Source: CAWBAT01 sp046331665 (GTDB lineage: Bacteria > Acidobacteriota > Terriglobia > Versatilivoradales > Versatilivoraceae). From it: a stretch of 64,000 nucleotides of DNA. The notes below the pieces were generated by a model, which worked only from the letters and a program-made list of their open reading frames with translations, had not been told where the DNA came from and made no database searches. Made by a program: the position numbers and the translations under genes. The stretch spans positions 1 to 64,000 of the forward strand of contig JAXLQK010000029.1 in assembly GCA_046331665.1 (NCBI GenBank). Reading direction: 5' to 3'. Below, in pieces: positions 35,607-46,034 of the stretch. Position 1 is the first letter of the stretch; each line of letters starts with the position of its first letter.

Positions 35607-38219
35607 GGACATTGAGCCCCTCGTAATGAATTCATCGAGATTCATAACCACGCGTCCCAGTCCCACCCATGCGGCCACATCGACAGGATCGGACCCCGCA
35701 ATGGGGTTGGGGGCAAGAATCTTGATTGCATCGGGGGTCGTTTCAAAGAGACGACGTTGATCCCAGTAAAAGCGAGCAAGCCGATCACGCTCGATTGAGT
35801 TTGGTTTACGATTGAGACAAAACTCATAGACGGTATCGAGCCGGCCATTCCAATCGCTGGGCGCTTCCTGCAAAGCCCTCATCGCCAGGGATTGGGCCGC
35901 CTCGGTAAAGACCGGATCATTCAAAAGGTTGAGCGCCTGGAGAGGCGTGTTGGAGCGCCGGCGTTGACTGGCGGCATTGTTGGCGTTGGGCTCGTCAAAG
36001 TTGGCCAATTGTGGATAAGGCGAGGTTCTCTGAAAATGGATGTAGAGACCGCGGCGATAGCGGTCTTTCCCCGTCGTTTCCTCCCATTTGGCATTTCCGT
36101 AAGTAAGTTTGGTGACACTCTCCGGTTGGGGCGGTCGAATACTCGGCCCCCCGACGGCTGGATAGAGCAGACCGCTGGCAAAGAGAGCGGCATCCCGAAT
36201 CCCTTCCGCGGACAAGCGCAGACGATTCTGCCGGGCGAGTAGCGTATTGGCAGGGTCTTTTTCTCTCAAGTCGGGCCGGTCATGGGAAGATTGTCGATAC
36301 GTGGCAGACATGACGATCAACTTGTTCATCTGTTTCAGGCTCCAGTCCCGGTCCATGAATTCGACGGCCAGCCAATCCAGGAGTTCGGGATGGGTCGGCT
36401 TTTCCCCTTGGAGGCCAAAATCATCGGAAGTTCGGACAATCCCGCGTCCGAAAAATTCCTGCCACATGCGATTCATGGTGACTCGGCCGGTCAGCGGGTT
36501 CTCGCGCGAAACAATCCACTGAGCAAATTGTAAACGGGGTTGCGCCGAAGTGCGGGGTGGAGCAGGGAAGATGGCAGGGATCTCAGGCTGAACTTCGATT
36601 CCGGCTCTGCGATAGTCCCCGCGGATGGCAATGAATGTCTTAACCGGTTCGGGGTTCTGACTAATGACAAAAGCCTGGCTTAATGCAGGATAAGATCTAT
36701 CCAGGTCCTCCAGCTTTTTCTGCAATTCCTTGAATTTTTCTCTTTGGGCCTTGTCCTTTTCGATGTCAGGTCCCGGTGATTTGACAAAATAATCGGTCAG
36801 GCCATCATTTTCCTTTGTGGTCCTCTTGTCGGGATCCCGCCGCAATATCAAATCGACGGAGTCCACCATGGCCCGGATTCCCGTTACCTGGTAATCCCAG
36901 GCGAGATTTTTTCCCGGAGAGTCCATCGCCTGACGCAGGTTCGCTTCCCATTGCGCCTCGAGCACAGGGACATCTAATTCCGCCAGCAATTCGGCCCTTT
37001 TTTTACGGTATTCAGGCTGATGTTGGAGGAAGGGACCCAGCTCCCCGGGGAGAGGAGCGTCTATGGTCTGGTCTTGCGTCTGATTCATGAAAGCATAGAG
37101 TTGATAAAAATCTTTCTGAGTGAAGGGGTCATACTTGTGATCATGGCATTGAGCACAACCCACGGTCATTCCAAGCCACACAGTTCCTATGGTATTCGTC
37201 CGGTCAACCAATTCTTCAAAGCGCGCCTCTTCACGTTTTACTCCGGCTTCCCGGTTCTTCAGCCCATTGCGATGAAAACCTGTGGCGACTTTTGGGTCGA
37301 CGGCCGACTTGGGCAGCAGATCCCCCGCAATCTGTTCAATTGTAAACTGGTCAAAAGGCATGTCACGATTCAAAGCTTCAATGACATATTCCCGCCAACG
37401 CCAGGCATAGGGACGAGGGAGGTCCTTCTCAAAACCATCACTGTCGGCATAGCGTGCCAGATCCAGCCATTGTCGTGCCCAGCGTTCTCCGTAGTGGGGA
37501 GAGTTAAGCAGGCGATTGACCACCTTCTCATAGGCGTCCGGGCTGGAGTCAGACAGGAATGCCGTGACCTCTTCCATCGAGGGAGGAAGCCCGATGAGGT
37601 CAAAGGTAACGCGGCGAATCAGCGTTGTTTTGTCCGCCTCGGGCGAAGGAGTAATTCCTTCGGATTCCAGCTTGTGAAGGACAAAGGAGTCAATGGGATT
37701 TTGTACCCAGGAACCCTGCTTTACTGTGGGCGGCTCAGGCCGATGGACCGGCTGAAAGGACCAATGGGCTTTACGTTCCGCGAGGGAAGGTTTTTGGGAG
37801 GTAACTGGAGTTCTGGTACTCTCCGGCCATGAAGCTCCTTGATCGATCCAGGCCTTCAACCTGGCAATCTCGGCGGGGGTCAACGTATCAGCCGGCGGCA
37901 TCTTAAAGCCTTCCTTGTTGCTTGAGACACGCTCGATCAACTTGCTTTGAGCGCTATCGCCCGCCACAATCACTGCTCCAGAATAACCGCCTTTCAAGGC
38001 GTCTACTTTCTTATCCAGACGCAATCCCACCATTTGAGTGTCAGGACCATGGCATTGGTAACACTTGGTGTGAAAAATCGGCTCAATCTCACTGACAAAA
38101 TCAACTGGATTCTCAGTCGCGGCAGAACAGACCGCAGGTTGCCAAAGCATCGGGCAAACGAATATCCCGATCATGAGAAGCAAAAGTCGCCATCGGATTG
38201 GAATATGTCGAAGGTACAT
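35493..38219 (-). CDS. PSD1-type cytochrome protein (DUF1549/DUF1553), copy 1
   Basis: A 908-residue exported protein of the Planctomycete-type PSD1 group. A signal peptide (LLLLMIGIFVCPMLWQP) is followed by a heme-binding-type cytochrome motif CYQCHG. Next come the DUF1549 part (WVQNPIDSFVLHKLE, the TLIRRVTFDLIGLPPS region, HYGERWARQWLDLARY), a second motif CAQCHDHKYDPF, and the DUF1553 C-terminal part with PLTGRVTMNRMWQEFFGRG and NTPLQALNLLNDPVF. Function is unsettled; members pair with DUF1501 proteins and are thought to act in the cell envelope on large substrates. The genuine stop was probably near 35610 (after NLDEFITR); the last 30 or so codons read through into the DUF1501 start in the wrong frame. 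Confidence 0.85.
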   Translation of the reverse strand: MYLRHIPIRWRLLLLMIGIFVCPMLWQPAVCSAATENPVDFVSEIEPIFHTKCYQCHGPDTQMVGLRLDKKVDALKGGYSGAVIVAGDSAQSKLIERVSSNKEGFKMPPADTLTPAEIARLKAWIDQGASWPESTRTPVTSQKPSLAERKAHWSFQPVHRPEPPTVKQGSWVQNPIDSFVLHKLESEGITPSPEADKTTLIRRVTFDLIGLPPSMEEVTAFLSDSSPDAYEKVVNRLLNSPHYGERWARQWLDLARYADSDGFEKDLPRPYAWRWREYVIEALNRDMPFDQFTIEQIAGDLLPKSAVDPKVATGFHRNGLKNREAGVKREEARFEELVDRTNTIGTVWLGMTVGCAQCHDHKYDPFTQKDFYQLYAFMNQTQDQTIDAPLPGELGPFLQHQPEYRKKRAELLAELDVPVLEAQWEANLRQAMDSPGKNLAWDYQVTGIRAMVDSVDLILRRDPDKRTTKENDGLTDYFVKSPGPDIEKDKAQREKFKELQKKLEDLDRSYPALSQAFVISQNPEPVKTFIAIRGDYRRAGIEVQPEIPAIFPAPPRTSAQPRLQFAQWIVSRENPLTGRVTMNRMWQEFFGRGIVRTSDDFGLQGEKPTHPELLDWLAVEFMDRDWSLKQMNKLIVMSATYRQSSHDRPDLREKDPANTLLARQNRLRLSAEGIRDAALFASGLLYPAVGGPSIRPPQPESVTKLTYGNAKWEETTGKDRYRRGLYIHFQRTSPYPQLANFDEPNANNAASQRRRSNTPLQALNLLNDPVFTEAAQSLAMRALQEAPSDWNGRLDTVYEFCLNRKPNSIERDRLARFYWDQRRLFETTPDAIKILAPNPIAGSDPVDVAAWVGLGRVVMNLDEFITRGSMSMDFRHFKQLNHEEISCNGVPGESGSWLWLQFIDRRRP

Positions 38220-38505
38220 GTCTTATGCCTTCTTCGAAGTAATGCGCAAATTCTGGTATCGCTAGAATATTAAGCTACCTATCCTGATTGGACAAGATTT
38301 ACCTTGTCACTGCCTGGCGTTGCTCCCATTGTGGCGGATCTTCGGGGGAACGAGCTGGCGGTGGGTTTTGACCGAAATAGGCGTGGGGTCGACGAAGGAT
38401 TTGCGTCGAACTCATGGTACCGCTTCCTGTGAAAGAGCATCACGGTATTGGTGACAAGCCGGAAGAACTACTCACCCGCAACGCTTGGTTGCTTGCAGAA
38501 ACACA
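38220..38505. other. Intergenic stretch, nothing recognised
   Basis: This 286-bp gap lies between the PSD1 gene and the upstream ThuA-like gene, all on the minus strand. It presumably includes the PSD1 promoter. I see no repeat, terminator or clear promoter. Confidence 0.4.
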
Positions 38506-39363
38506 TTATTGCTTTTCCTGGTTTCTTCCCGTGGCCCAAAATAGCGCGTTTACCAGAAGTTGACGAAAGGAGGGATCTGCAAAATCATCATAAGATCCCA
38601 ACGCGGTATAGAAGATTCGGCCCCCTTTATAAATTCGCGTCCAAGCGGATGGTTGACTGCTTTGAGGAATCGAGCCAACCATGAGTAATTCCGCATCAGG
38701 GGAAAGGGGACTAGTTACGTAGAGAACAGACTTCGATCGAATCTTTCCTACTCCCTTCAAAATCGGGTGATCTTTCTTCCCCGGGACTTTCGTCACGGTT
38801 TGTTTTGATTCCGGTCCAAAATGTCCTTGGTAATTACCGCCCAAGACGTCCTTGTCAAATTCCAACCAATCCTGAAAGCCGTGACTGGCAGTCCTGACGG
38901 CAACTATGGGTCTTCCAGATTCAACGTAGGCTTTGATTCGGTCGAGTTGATTTTTGGGAATGGTGACTCGTCGCGTGAAAAGCAACACTACATCACAATG
39001 CTCGATGGCTTCGAGTCCGGGCAAGTCAGTAGGTTCCAAAAACCGATTTAACTCTCCACGGCCCTGAATCAAAATGCATCGGATGATGTAATATTTTTCG
39101 AGGAATCGTCTGAAATTATCAAGGGAAGCGCCCGAGTCATATTCGTTTGATCCGGAGACCAAACAGACCTGGAGTGGTGATTCGCCATGCGCATCGCTGG
39201 CATACAAAAATGCCAATAAAATTAGACTGAGGGCTAAGCGATGGGAAAGAAGCCTCAACCAGGTCCTTATTGTGACGGAGTCCCATCGGTTGAAAGGAGG
39301 GTAGAAGCTATTGGGTATTCTTCCAGTAAAAGGGAAACAATGGTTGGAAATTGGTGAGTGCAC
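38506..39363 (-). CDS. ThuA-like domain protein, exported
   Basis: A 285-residue protein. A hydrophobic segment (RLALSLILLAFLYASDAHG) near residue 45 looks like a signal peptide with a long N-region, and the ThuA-like fold (class I glutamine-amidotransferase-like) follows: LQVCLVSGSNEYDSG, CDVVLLFTRRV, VGGGFLVHGFHG-like HGFQDW, LGGNYQGHFGP and KKDHPILKG. The family is linked to sugar metabolism and is often part of PSD1/DUF1501-type loci, though its reaction is not settled. It starts with GTG 39363, five bases after the MFS transporter stop, so the two form an operon. Confidence 0.75.
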   Translation of the reverse strand: MHSPISNHCFPFTGRIPNSFYPPFNRWDSVTIRTWLRLLSHRLALSLILLAFLYASDAHGESPLQVCLVSGSNEYDSGASLDNFRRFLEKYYIIRCILIQGRGELNRFLEPTDLPGLEAIEHCDVVLLFTRRVTIPKNQLDRIKAYVESGRPIVAVRTASHGFQDWLEFDKDVLGGNYQGHFGPESKQTVTKVPGKKDHPILKGVGKIRSKSVLYVTSPLSPDAELLMVGSIPQSSQPSAWTRIYKGGRIFYTALGSYDDFADPSFRQLLVNALFWATGRNQEKQ

Positions 39364-39368
39364 TTAGC

Positions 39369-40736
39369 TTAGGAACGACGCGAAGCAGGGAATTTCTTCA
39401 AGAGCAGGGTCAGCACGCCAGCGAAAATGAACCCCGCGGAGATCAGGAATACGACGCGGTTAAATGGAATGCCAGCCCCTAAGATTTTCCCAATCACATA
39501 GGGTCCTGAAAAGCCTCCCAACCCACTAAAACAGTTGATGAAGCCAATGGCAGCGGCAGCCGCACTTTCACTTAACGTCATTGTAGTTAATACCCAATAC
39601 GAGGGAGAAAACCCATTGTAAAAGAAGGCTGTAGCACACAAGCAAGCCAGGAGCCATCCAAATGTAATGCTGGGAATAGAGGTGAGAGTGAAACAGCATC
39701 CTCCCAAAATCAAGGGGAGGGCTGTGTGCCAGTATCGTTCCTGAAATCTGTCAGACGACCAACTGAAAAAGAGCAATGAGAGAATCCCCATCGCGAAGGG
39801 GAGTCCTGAGATTGTCGCTGCCAGGTAGGTGGGATAACCGGAAGCCTTTTGAACCGTCGTCGGAAGCCAGAGGTAGAAGCCCTGACTGGCAATATTTACG
39901 GAAAATGTAATGAGCGCCAGAAATATTACCGGACGATGGTGTAAGGCTTGAAGAATGGTCAATTTTGCGAAGGCGCTTTTTCTCTTCTTTTCCTCCTCCA
40001 ACTCTTGACTGATCCATTTTTTTTCATCATTGGTAAGCCATCTGGCTTCCTCGGGTCTATCGGTAAGGTAAAGGAGTGTGATAAATCCGAGAGCGACTGC
40101 CGGGACCCCCTCAAGAATGAACACCCACCGCCAGCCCGAAAGGCCGAACCAATTGAGTTTAAGAATGAGCCCGGAAACAGGACCACCCAACGCAAGCGAG
40201 ACAGGGATGGCAATGATAAATCTTGCCATGGCGCGACCGCGGTACTGCCGCGGGAACCATTGATTCAAATAGACAATCACTCCCGGAAAGAATCCCGCCT
40301 CGGCAACCCCCAGAATGAATCGCGCCACATAAAACTGCGACGCAGTATGGATAAAACCCATGAGAGCCGAGCACAATCCCCAACTAAAGAGAATTCTTGC
40401 AAACCACCGTCTGGCCCCCCACCGCTGGACGATGAGACCTCCGGGGACCTCGAGCAGCAAATAGCCTATAAAAAACAACCCGGCTCCAAATCCATAGACA
40501 TCATCCGCGAATCCCAATTGACTGGACATGTCCAGTTTCGCGAAAGCGACATTAGCGCGATCCAAAAAGGCCGTAATGTACATGGTGAAGACAAAGGGGA
40601 GAACTCGCCTTCGGATCTTGCGCATCGCACTCATTTCAATTGAGGTAGTTGCCTGAGTAGAACTCAGGGACAGAGTCGATTGGAAGGGGTCTAAGGGCAT
40701 AAACGAGAAGTTTCCTGTTTTCAGGGAGATGCTCAA
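39369..40736 (-). CDS. MFS transporter, ACS (anion:cation symporter) family-like
   Basis: A 455-residue, 12-helix major facilitator protein. MYITAFLDRANVAFA, the loop 2-3 motif region VQRWGARRW and the PGVIVYLNQWFPRQYRGRAMA region are typical of the ACS branch that carries sugar acids (glucarate, hexuronates, tartrate). It would import a carboxylic sugar with H+. Candidate starts lie within the first 35 residues; those before SAMRKIRRRVLP are not conserved. It is first in the operon with the ThuA-like gene. Confidence 0.85.
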   Translation of the reverse strand: MSISLKTGNFSFMPLDPFQSTLSLSSTQATTSIEMSAMRKIRRRVLPFVFTMYITAFLDRANVAFAKLDMSSQLGFADDVYGFGAGLFFIGYLLLEVPGGLIVQRWGARRWFARILFSWGLCSALMGFIHTASQFYVARFILGVAEAGFFPGVIVYLNQWFPRQYRGRAMARFIIAIPVSLALGGPVSGLILKLNWFGLSGWRWVFILEGVPAVALGFITLLYLTDRPEEARWLTNDEKKWISQELEEEKKRKSAFAKLTILQALHHRPVIFLALITFSVNIASQGFYLWLPTTVQKASGYPTYLAATISGLPFAMGILSLLFFSWSSDRFQERYWHTALPLILGGCCFTLTSIPSITFGWLLACLCATAFFYNGFSPSYWVLTTMTLSESAAAAAIGFINCFSGLGGFSGPYVIGKILGAGIPFNRVVFLISAGFIFAGVLTLLLKKFPASRRS

Positions 40737-41048
40737 CAGCCAGTCCTGTCAGGTGAGGAACTGCGCTGCTTCATCCAGAATGGAAGATAATAACGAAAAC
40801 TCACCTTACACCTATAGCGGGAAGGCAAGCAAGGTCTTATGTTCCTGGTGGATGAGGCGAACTCTTTCATTGGAACAAAACCATGACTACGGTTGTTTGA
40901 AATCCCCTTGACATCTTCCAAATGTCGCAGATAAGTTTATCGTTAAAACAATCTGTCGGGAATTTCAAGGAAAGGGAACATTTGCTTTGCATTGAACCCC
41001 ATAAACCGTGGCACCGCTTCAAAAACCAAGAAAGGAGGATTATTGCTT
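40737..41048. other. Divergent intergenic stretch between the MFS and GH116-like genes
   Basis: This 312-bp gap should contain promoters for both directions. The GH116-like SD AGGAGG lies near 41031-41036. Short frames here lack recognised features and I see no clear operator. Confidence 0.4.
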
Positions 41049-43544
41049 ATGGACAGACGAACCTTCATTCAATCGTCATCCGTGGGAATCGCTGCTCTGG
41101 CAACATGGACGGCTGAACAAAGCAGCCTTGCCGCCGCCAGAAAAACTCTAGCGGCAGGACCCCCTTCTGCTATACCAGTGACACGCCCTGCCTCCACAAA
41201 GCTCTTTTCCGCAGTGGCAACCAAAACTGAATGGGAATCATTTTCAGCAGCAGGGTTTACGAAACCGGTGGCAGGAGTGGTCTTTTCAGCTGATCAGCCT
41301 CCTTGCTGCGGGGTTCCTCTGGGAGGGATCAGCACAGGCTGCCTTGACATCGAAGCCAACGGTACGTTGGGTTTTAACTGTTTGTTTGATGCTTTTCCGC
41401 GGAAGCCGCAACTTCTAAAACCCTTCCTGGGATTGGCCGTGGGCAACAAAACTTGGGTATTGACGAGTGAATCCATTCGAGCTGGTGGGGTCTTTGAGAC
41501 TTGCCATGAACAACAGAAAAAGCCCACCGATTGGATGGTGACAATCCCAATGCTGAAGGGAGTTCATTCGGCCAAGCAGATCCGTTATTGGGGGCATTTC
41601 CCCGTGGCCGATCTGGAGTTTGATCTAGAGGATTCGCCAGTGAGCGTGGGGCTGAGGGCCTGGGCACCCTTTATCCCGGGCGACACGAGCGTGTCGAACA
41701 CACCGGGAGCCGTTTTCGAGATCCACCTGCGCAACACTGCTTCCGCACCGTTAAATGGAACCCTCGCCTTTAGTTTTCCGGGTCCTACTCAGCAGGAAGC
41801 TCAGGTTCCGGCAGACGTGCCTCCGCGAGGTCTGGAAATCGGCGGGATGCACGCCTCTCGGCCGGTGGTGGAGGGCGGCGTTGAAGGGCGGCAGCGGAGA
41901 GTCGAATCTCCAGTTAATGGAGTGTCCGTAGAAATCCAGACTGGAGTGAACTACTGTCTGGGCGTGCTCGGCGAACAAAGGGTTCGTACTGGTGGCGGTA
42001 TCAGGACAGTTCCCCTCATCCCAGGCGGCTCCGAGCGAGGAGAAAAGATCGTTGAGGACTGGGCGCACATTGCCACGGCTCTTCCTCCAGAATCGCCTCG
42101 CGAGTTTGGAGCCACCGTCGCTGTTGATTTCTCCTTGCAACCCAAAGAGGAGAAAACCATTCGCTATGCATTGACTTGGTATGCCCCGATGTGGTGCGGC
42201 GAAGGTGAAAAGAAGTATACCCAAATGTATACCACCCGGTTCAAAAGCGCCCTTGAGGTGGCCGGGCTGCTGGCTCGGGAACATGAGTCCCTCTTGAAGC
42301 GCGTGTTGGCGTGGCAGGAAGCCATTTACTCCGATCCGGCTCTGCCGGGTTGGCTGCAGGATACCCTGATCAATGTGATGGCCACCATCCCCGAGGACAG
42401 CTACTGGGCGAAACCCGTGTATCCACTAGCGTGGGCGCCGGGAGATGGTCTTTACGGGATGAATGAATGTCCGCGAGGGAGCCCGCAAATTGAGTGCATC
42501 CCTTGCAGTTGGTATGGAAATATTCCCATTGTCTACTTTTTCCCGGAGTTGGCGCTCAGCACTTTGCGCGGCTACGTGCACTATATGCGCGAGGATGGAG
42601 CGGCTCCTTTCCGTTGGGGGCCTGGGTCGGACTTCGACAATGTGACCTGGGAGTGGCAGAAATCCCTGAATGGCGTCTGTTTCGTTGACATGGTGGGCCG
42701 CCTTTGGCTGCGCACCCAGGACGACGCGATCCTCCGCGAAATGTATCCTGCCGTGAAGAAGAGCACGACCTGCACCATGACCATGCGTCCCGCTCCGGAA
42801 GGCATCGTTAGCATGCCCAAGGGGAATGTTGGGCGGGAGTGGTGGGAAGCCGAGGACTGGTATGGGGTTGTTCCTCACATCGGCGCCATGCGGCTCTCGA
42901 ATTTGAAGATTGCTGAGCGAATGGCGGAAAAGATGGGAGACACTGCGTTTGCTCGGCAATGCCAGGATTGGTACAGCCAGGGCAGCGAGATGATGGAGAA
43001 GGTTGCCTGGCAGGGAGAATACTACCTCCATTTCAATGAGCCGGAGACGGGAAGAAAATCGGATACGATCATGGCCAACCAGATTGACGGGGATTGGTCC
43101 AACGCTTTTCATGGACTGCCGGGAATCTTCCAAGCGGAGCGCCTGAAAAAGACGTTGGAGACGGTCAAGCGTACCTGCCTCAACGAGGCCTGCGGGGCGG
43201 TGAGTTTTGCCTATGGTGATGGAACTCCCCAACGGCACAGCTATGGCATCTTCCCTCCGGAAATTATGATTTTGGGCATGATGTATCTGTACGTGGGTGA
43301 CCGCGAGACTGGGCAGGAGATCGTCCGTCGCCTCATGTATGATTTGACATGCAGGCACCGCTACGCGTTTGACCTTCCCAACATGATTTATTGTGATACC
43401 GGGGGGCGTTGGTTTGGAACCGACTACTACCAGGACATGATGTTGTGGGCGATGCCTTCGGCGATGTTGGGCAAAGACATCCACGCTCCCTGCCTGCCTG
43501 GCGGATTGGTCGACCGAGTCATTCAGGCGGGGAAGGCAGCGTAA
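41049..43544 (+). CDS. GH116-like glycoside hydrolase, Tat-exported
   Basis: An 831-residue protein. A twin-arginine signal (MDRRTFIQSS, then an Ala-rich helix) opens it. The GH116 (beta-glucosidase/glucosylceramidase, DUF608) N-terminal domain has CCGVPLGGISTGCLDIEANG near residue 80. The C-terminal (alpha/alpha)6 barrel runs from about residue 440, with SPQIECIPCSWYGNIPIVYF (nucleophile-Glu region) and DTIMANQIDGDW (acid/base region, where I would expect MxDQ; here it reads ANQ). If that alignment is right the acid/base Asp is replaced by Asn. I start at ATG 41049 with AGGAGG ten bases before it. It is followed by the GH36-like gene and may form an operon with it. Confidence 0.78.
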   Translation: MDRRTFIQSSSVGIAALATWTAEQSSLAAARKTLAAGPPSAIPVTRPASTKLFSAVATKTEWESFSAAGFTKPVAGVVFSADQPPCCGVPLGGISTGCLDIEANGTLGFNCLFDAFPRKPQLLKPFLGLAVGNKTWVLTSESIRAGGVFETCHEQQKKPTDWMVTIPMLKGVHSAKQIRYWGHFPVADLEFDLEDSPVSVGLRAWAPFIPGDTSVSNTPGAVFEIHLRNTASAPLNGTLAFSFPGPTQQEAQVPADVPPRGLEIGGMHASRPVVEGGVEGRQRRVESPVNGVSVEIQTGVNYCLGVLGEQRVRTGGGIRTVPLIPGGSERGEKIVEDWAHIATALPPESPREFGATVAVDFSLQPKEEKTIRYALTWYAPMWCGEGEKKYTQMYTTRFKSALEVAGLLAREHESLLKRVLAWQEAIYSDPALPGWLQDTLINVMATIPEDSYWAKPVYPLAWAPGDGLYGMNECPRGSPQIECIPCSWYGNIPIVYFFPELALSTLRGYVHYMREDGAAPFRWGPGSDFDNVTWEWQKSLNGVCFVDMVGRLWLRTQDDAILREMYPAVKKSTTCTMTMRPAPEGIVSMPKGNVGREWWEAEDWYGVVPHIGAMRLSNLKIAERMAEKMGDTAFARQCQDWYSQGSEMMEKVAWQGEYYLHFNEPETGRKSDTIMANQIDGDWSNAFHGLPGIFQAERLKKTLETVKRTCLNEACGAVSFAYGDGTPQRHSYGIFPPEIMILGMMYLYVGDRETGQEIVRRLMYDLTCRHRYAFDLPNMIYCDTGGRWFGTDYYQDMMLWAMPSAMLGKDIHAPCLPGGLVDRVIQAGKAA

Positions 43545-43753
43545 GGTTCCCCTGCAAAATGTCCGAATCCGGGCGCGGGAGGAGCTTCGTCTCCTCCCCC
43601 GTCTTTGACTGAATGATTTTGGGGCGAGAGGTGCTGGATCGAGTCGTTCCAAAATTGCAATTGGCTGAAACAGTTGAATCGATGGGCGCCTTGGGTCCCC
43701 ATCATCCCGCGTGTAAAAACCCCTTCCATGGAAATCGATCAAATGAAAGAGGC

Positions 43754-45958
43754 ATGAAGAAACCTCAGGTGCTCTTTGTCATTTCAGTATTCACAAGCTT
43801 CCTGTTTGTTCTGCGATCGGCCGATACCTTTGGTCACAGCAAAGCCAGCATACAGATCCGTGAACAGGAGGTGATTTATAACTCCGGCCCCGTGATTTAT
43901 GCCGAAGCACTTGAAGGCGGCCGCTGGGTGGGCCGAAGTTGGAAAGCTTTGGGAGAGAGAGAACTGCCCGTGAGCTCCTGGTCGGACGAGGCTTTCAAAA
44001 TCATGCTTAAAGTTACCCCATCTCCGTCGAATGAGCCGGGGCTACTACTCGCCACCGATTGGACTTGGGTGTCGGTGACTGAGTCTTTATCGAAACGTAA
44101 TCCTGACACGATTCACGCCGTTGTCGAGCTATCCCATTCCAATCCTCCGCTTTCACTCAAGATCCATACGCTTCTTGATGGCACGCCAGTGCTCACACGT
44201 TGGCTGGAGATAAAGAATCTGTCCACCAAAGCAGCCGCTCTCACCAATGTCTCGCCGTGGTCCGGTCGACTCTGGTCGGTTGGTGCTCCAATCCAGCTGG
44301 GGCATTCGCTCCGTAGTGAAGTTCCCTGGGAAGGGTGGTTTGGATGGAAAGAACTCAGGGCGGGGGCCAACCTCTTCAGGAATGACACGGATCGACTCTG
44401 GGACGATCCATACTTCCTTCTCCAAAACAATTCCAAGGGGGAATATTTCTTCGGCCAGCTCGCCTGGGCGTCCAATTATCAAATGGAATTTCGTCAGGAT
44501 GAGGGGTTGACGTTCAGCATCGGTCCGGTGGCGCGCCAGAATTTGCGTGTGATTGCGCCCGGTGAAACCATCACAGCCCCGGCGGTCCACCTGGGGTACA
44601 TCAGGGGAGACTTTGACGCGGCAGTCCAAGCCATGCATGAGCATTTGCGCCGCACGATTCTACCCACACGCGAACCGCCGCTGGCCTACCGCAGCCAATA
44701 TCTTTTTCCGGAAGATCAGCGCTGGAGTGTGTTGCATGGCGATGACTATAACGTGACCAACCTAAAGAAGTGCGTTGAGGTGGCGGCGAGCGCTGGAATT
44801 GACGTTTTCATTTTGGATGGGCCCACCTGGATTTCGGCTTACGGGAACTGGCTCGCGCCCAAGCCAAAGTGGTTTCCGGAAGGATTGAAACCCCTGGTGG
44901 ATTACGTTCATCAAAAGGGGATGCTCTTTGGCGCCTATTTCGAAACCGAGGAGGCCGTGACGGAAACACCAGTTTTATCTGGGATGGCGGGGCATTGGCC
45001 GGGATGTGGAAAGAAAGCAAGGTGTACCAGGAACACCCCGAATGGTTCGACAATATGAACCTCAATCTGGCGATTCCACAAGCGGCCGCCTATTTGGAAG
45101 AAGAACTGGGCCGGATCATCGAGTTTTACGGTCTTGACCTCTACCGGCATGATCAAAACGGAATTGTCTTTTTTCCCCCCGGGCCGGGAGGAGGGGAAAG
45201 TCTGAGGACGGGGAGGTTTATTGACAGTAACTACTGGCGTCATAATGAAGCACTTAATCAGGTCCTTGAGCGTGTTCATGAAAAATACCCCAAGGTGGTG
45301 TTGCAATCCGCAGCCGCAGGCAAATTTTCGCCTCGACCTCGGTACCGTGGGGGCATTTCATGAACATTTTGCCAGTGATCGTGCCAGTTGGCCGGCCGTG
45401 TATCGCATGATCAGCGGCATGAGCGTCTACCTGCCGCCAGAAATTCTGCTCGCCTCCAATGGAATGGCAGGACCGAATCAGCCGGACCAGATCACGATGC
45501 TTCGTTGTGCCTATGCCGTTGGTAATACACCCATGATTTTTAATGCCATGCTGCCAAAGAGCCTGGAAGAACTTAAAGCAGCGGATCAGAAACTATTTCG
45601 TCGCTACTCAGACCTCTACAGGAATTTCATCCGCCCAATCATGGGAAAAACCAAGGTCTATCATCATGCTCCGGTAAATGCCACGGGCGGAGTTGAGAGC
45701 GGCGATTGGTTTGCCATGGAGTATAGTTTGCCCGATAGGACGAGAGGCTGGGCTACGATCATTTCATTGTCAAAAGACCGAACTTCGCCCTACCTGTTAA
45801 AGCCCAGGGGGCTGGATGGCTTAAAGCGGTATAAGGTGACATTTGACAATACGGGTGAAACTAAACTCATTGATGCGGCAACGTTGATGCGTGAAGGACT
45901 TCAAATTCAGCCGACGGAACAGGTCGCATCGGAACTCGTCTTATTTGAAGCAGAATAA
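43754..45958 (+). CDS. GH36-like alpha-galactosidase (clan GH-D), exported, frameshifted twice as read
   Basis: A signal peptide (KKPQVLFVISVFTSFLFVLRSADTFG) and an N-terminal beta-sandwich lead into a TIM barrel. The first frame runs to about 44950 (VFILDGPTWISAYGNW, KPKWFPEGLKPLVDYVH, GMLFGAYFETE). A single G deletion there moves it to the next (GGRDGNTSFIWDGG, DLYRHDQNG with the nucleophile Asp). A further small deletion near 45322 moves it to the last (NFRLDLGTVGAFHEHFA, SDRASWPAVYR with the acid/base Asp). Joined, about 730 residues result with both catalytic regions present. It should release terminal alpha-linked galactose-type residues. Confidence 0.8.
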
Positions 45959-46034
45959 GGTTGGATTGGAAGCTGCCTTCGACTCGATCGAAGCGAACGC
46001 TCACCGTTGATGAGGGGAAGGGAAGAGATCAAAC

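Noticed and set aside
42426..43742. 438-codon open frame antisense to the GH116-like gene
   Set aside because: It is long only because the sense gene is GC-biased at codon ends; it has no recognisable motif, and the sense frame has clear family motifs.
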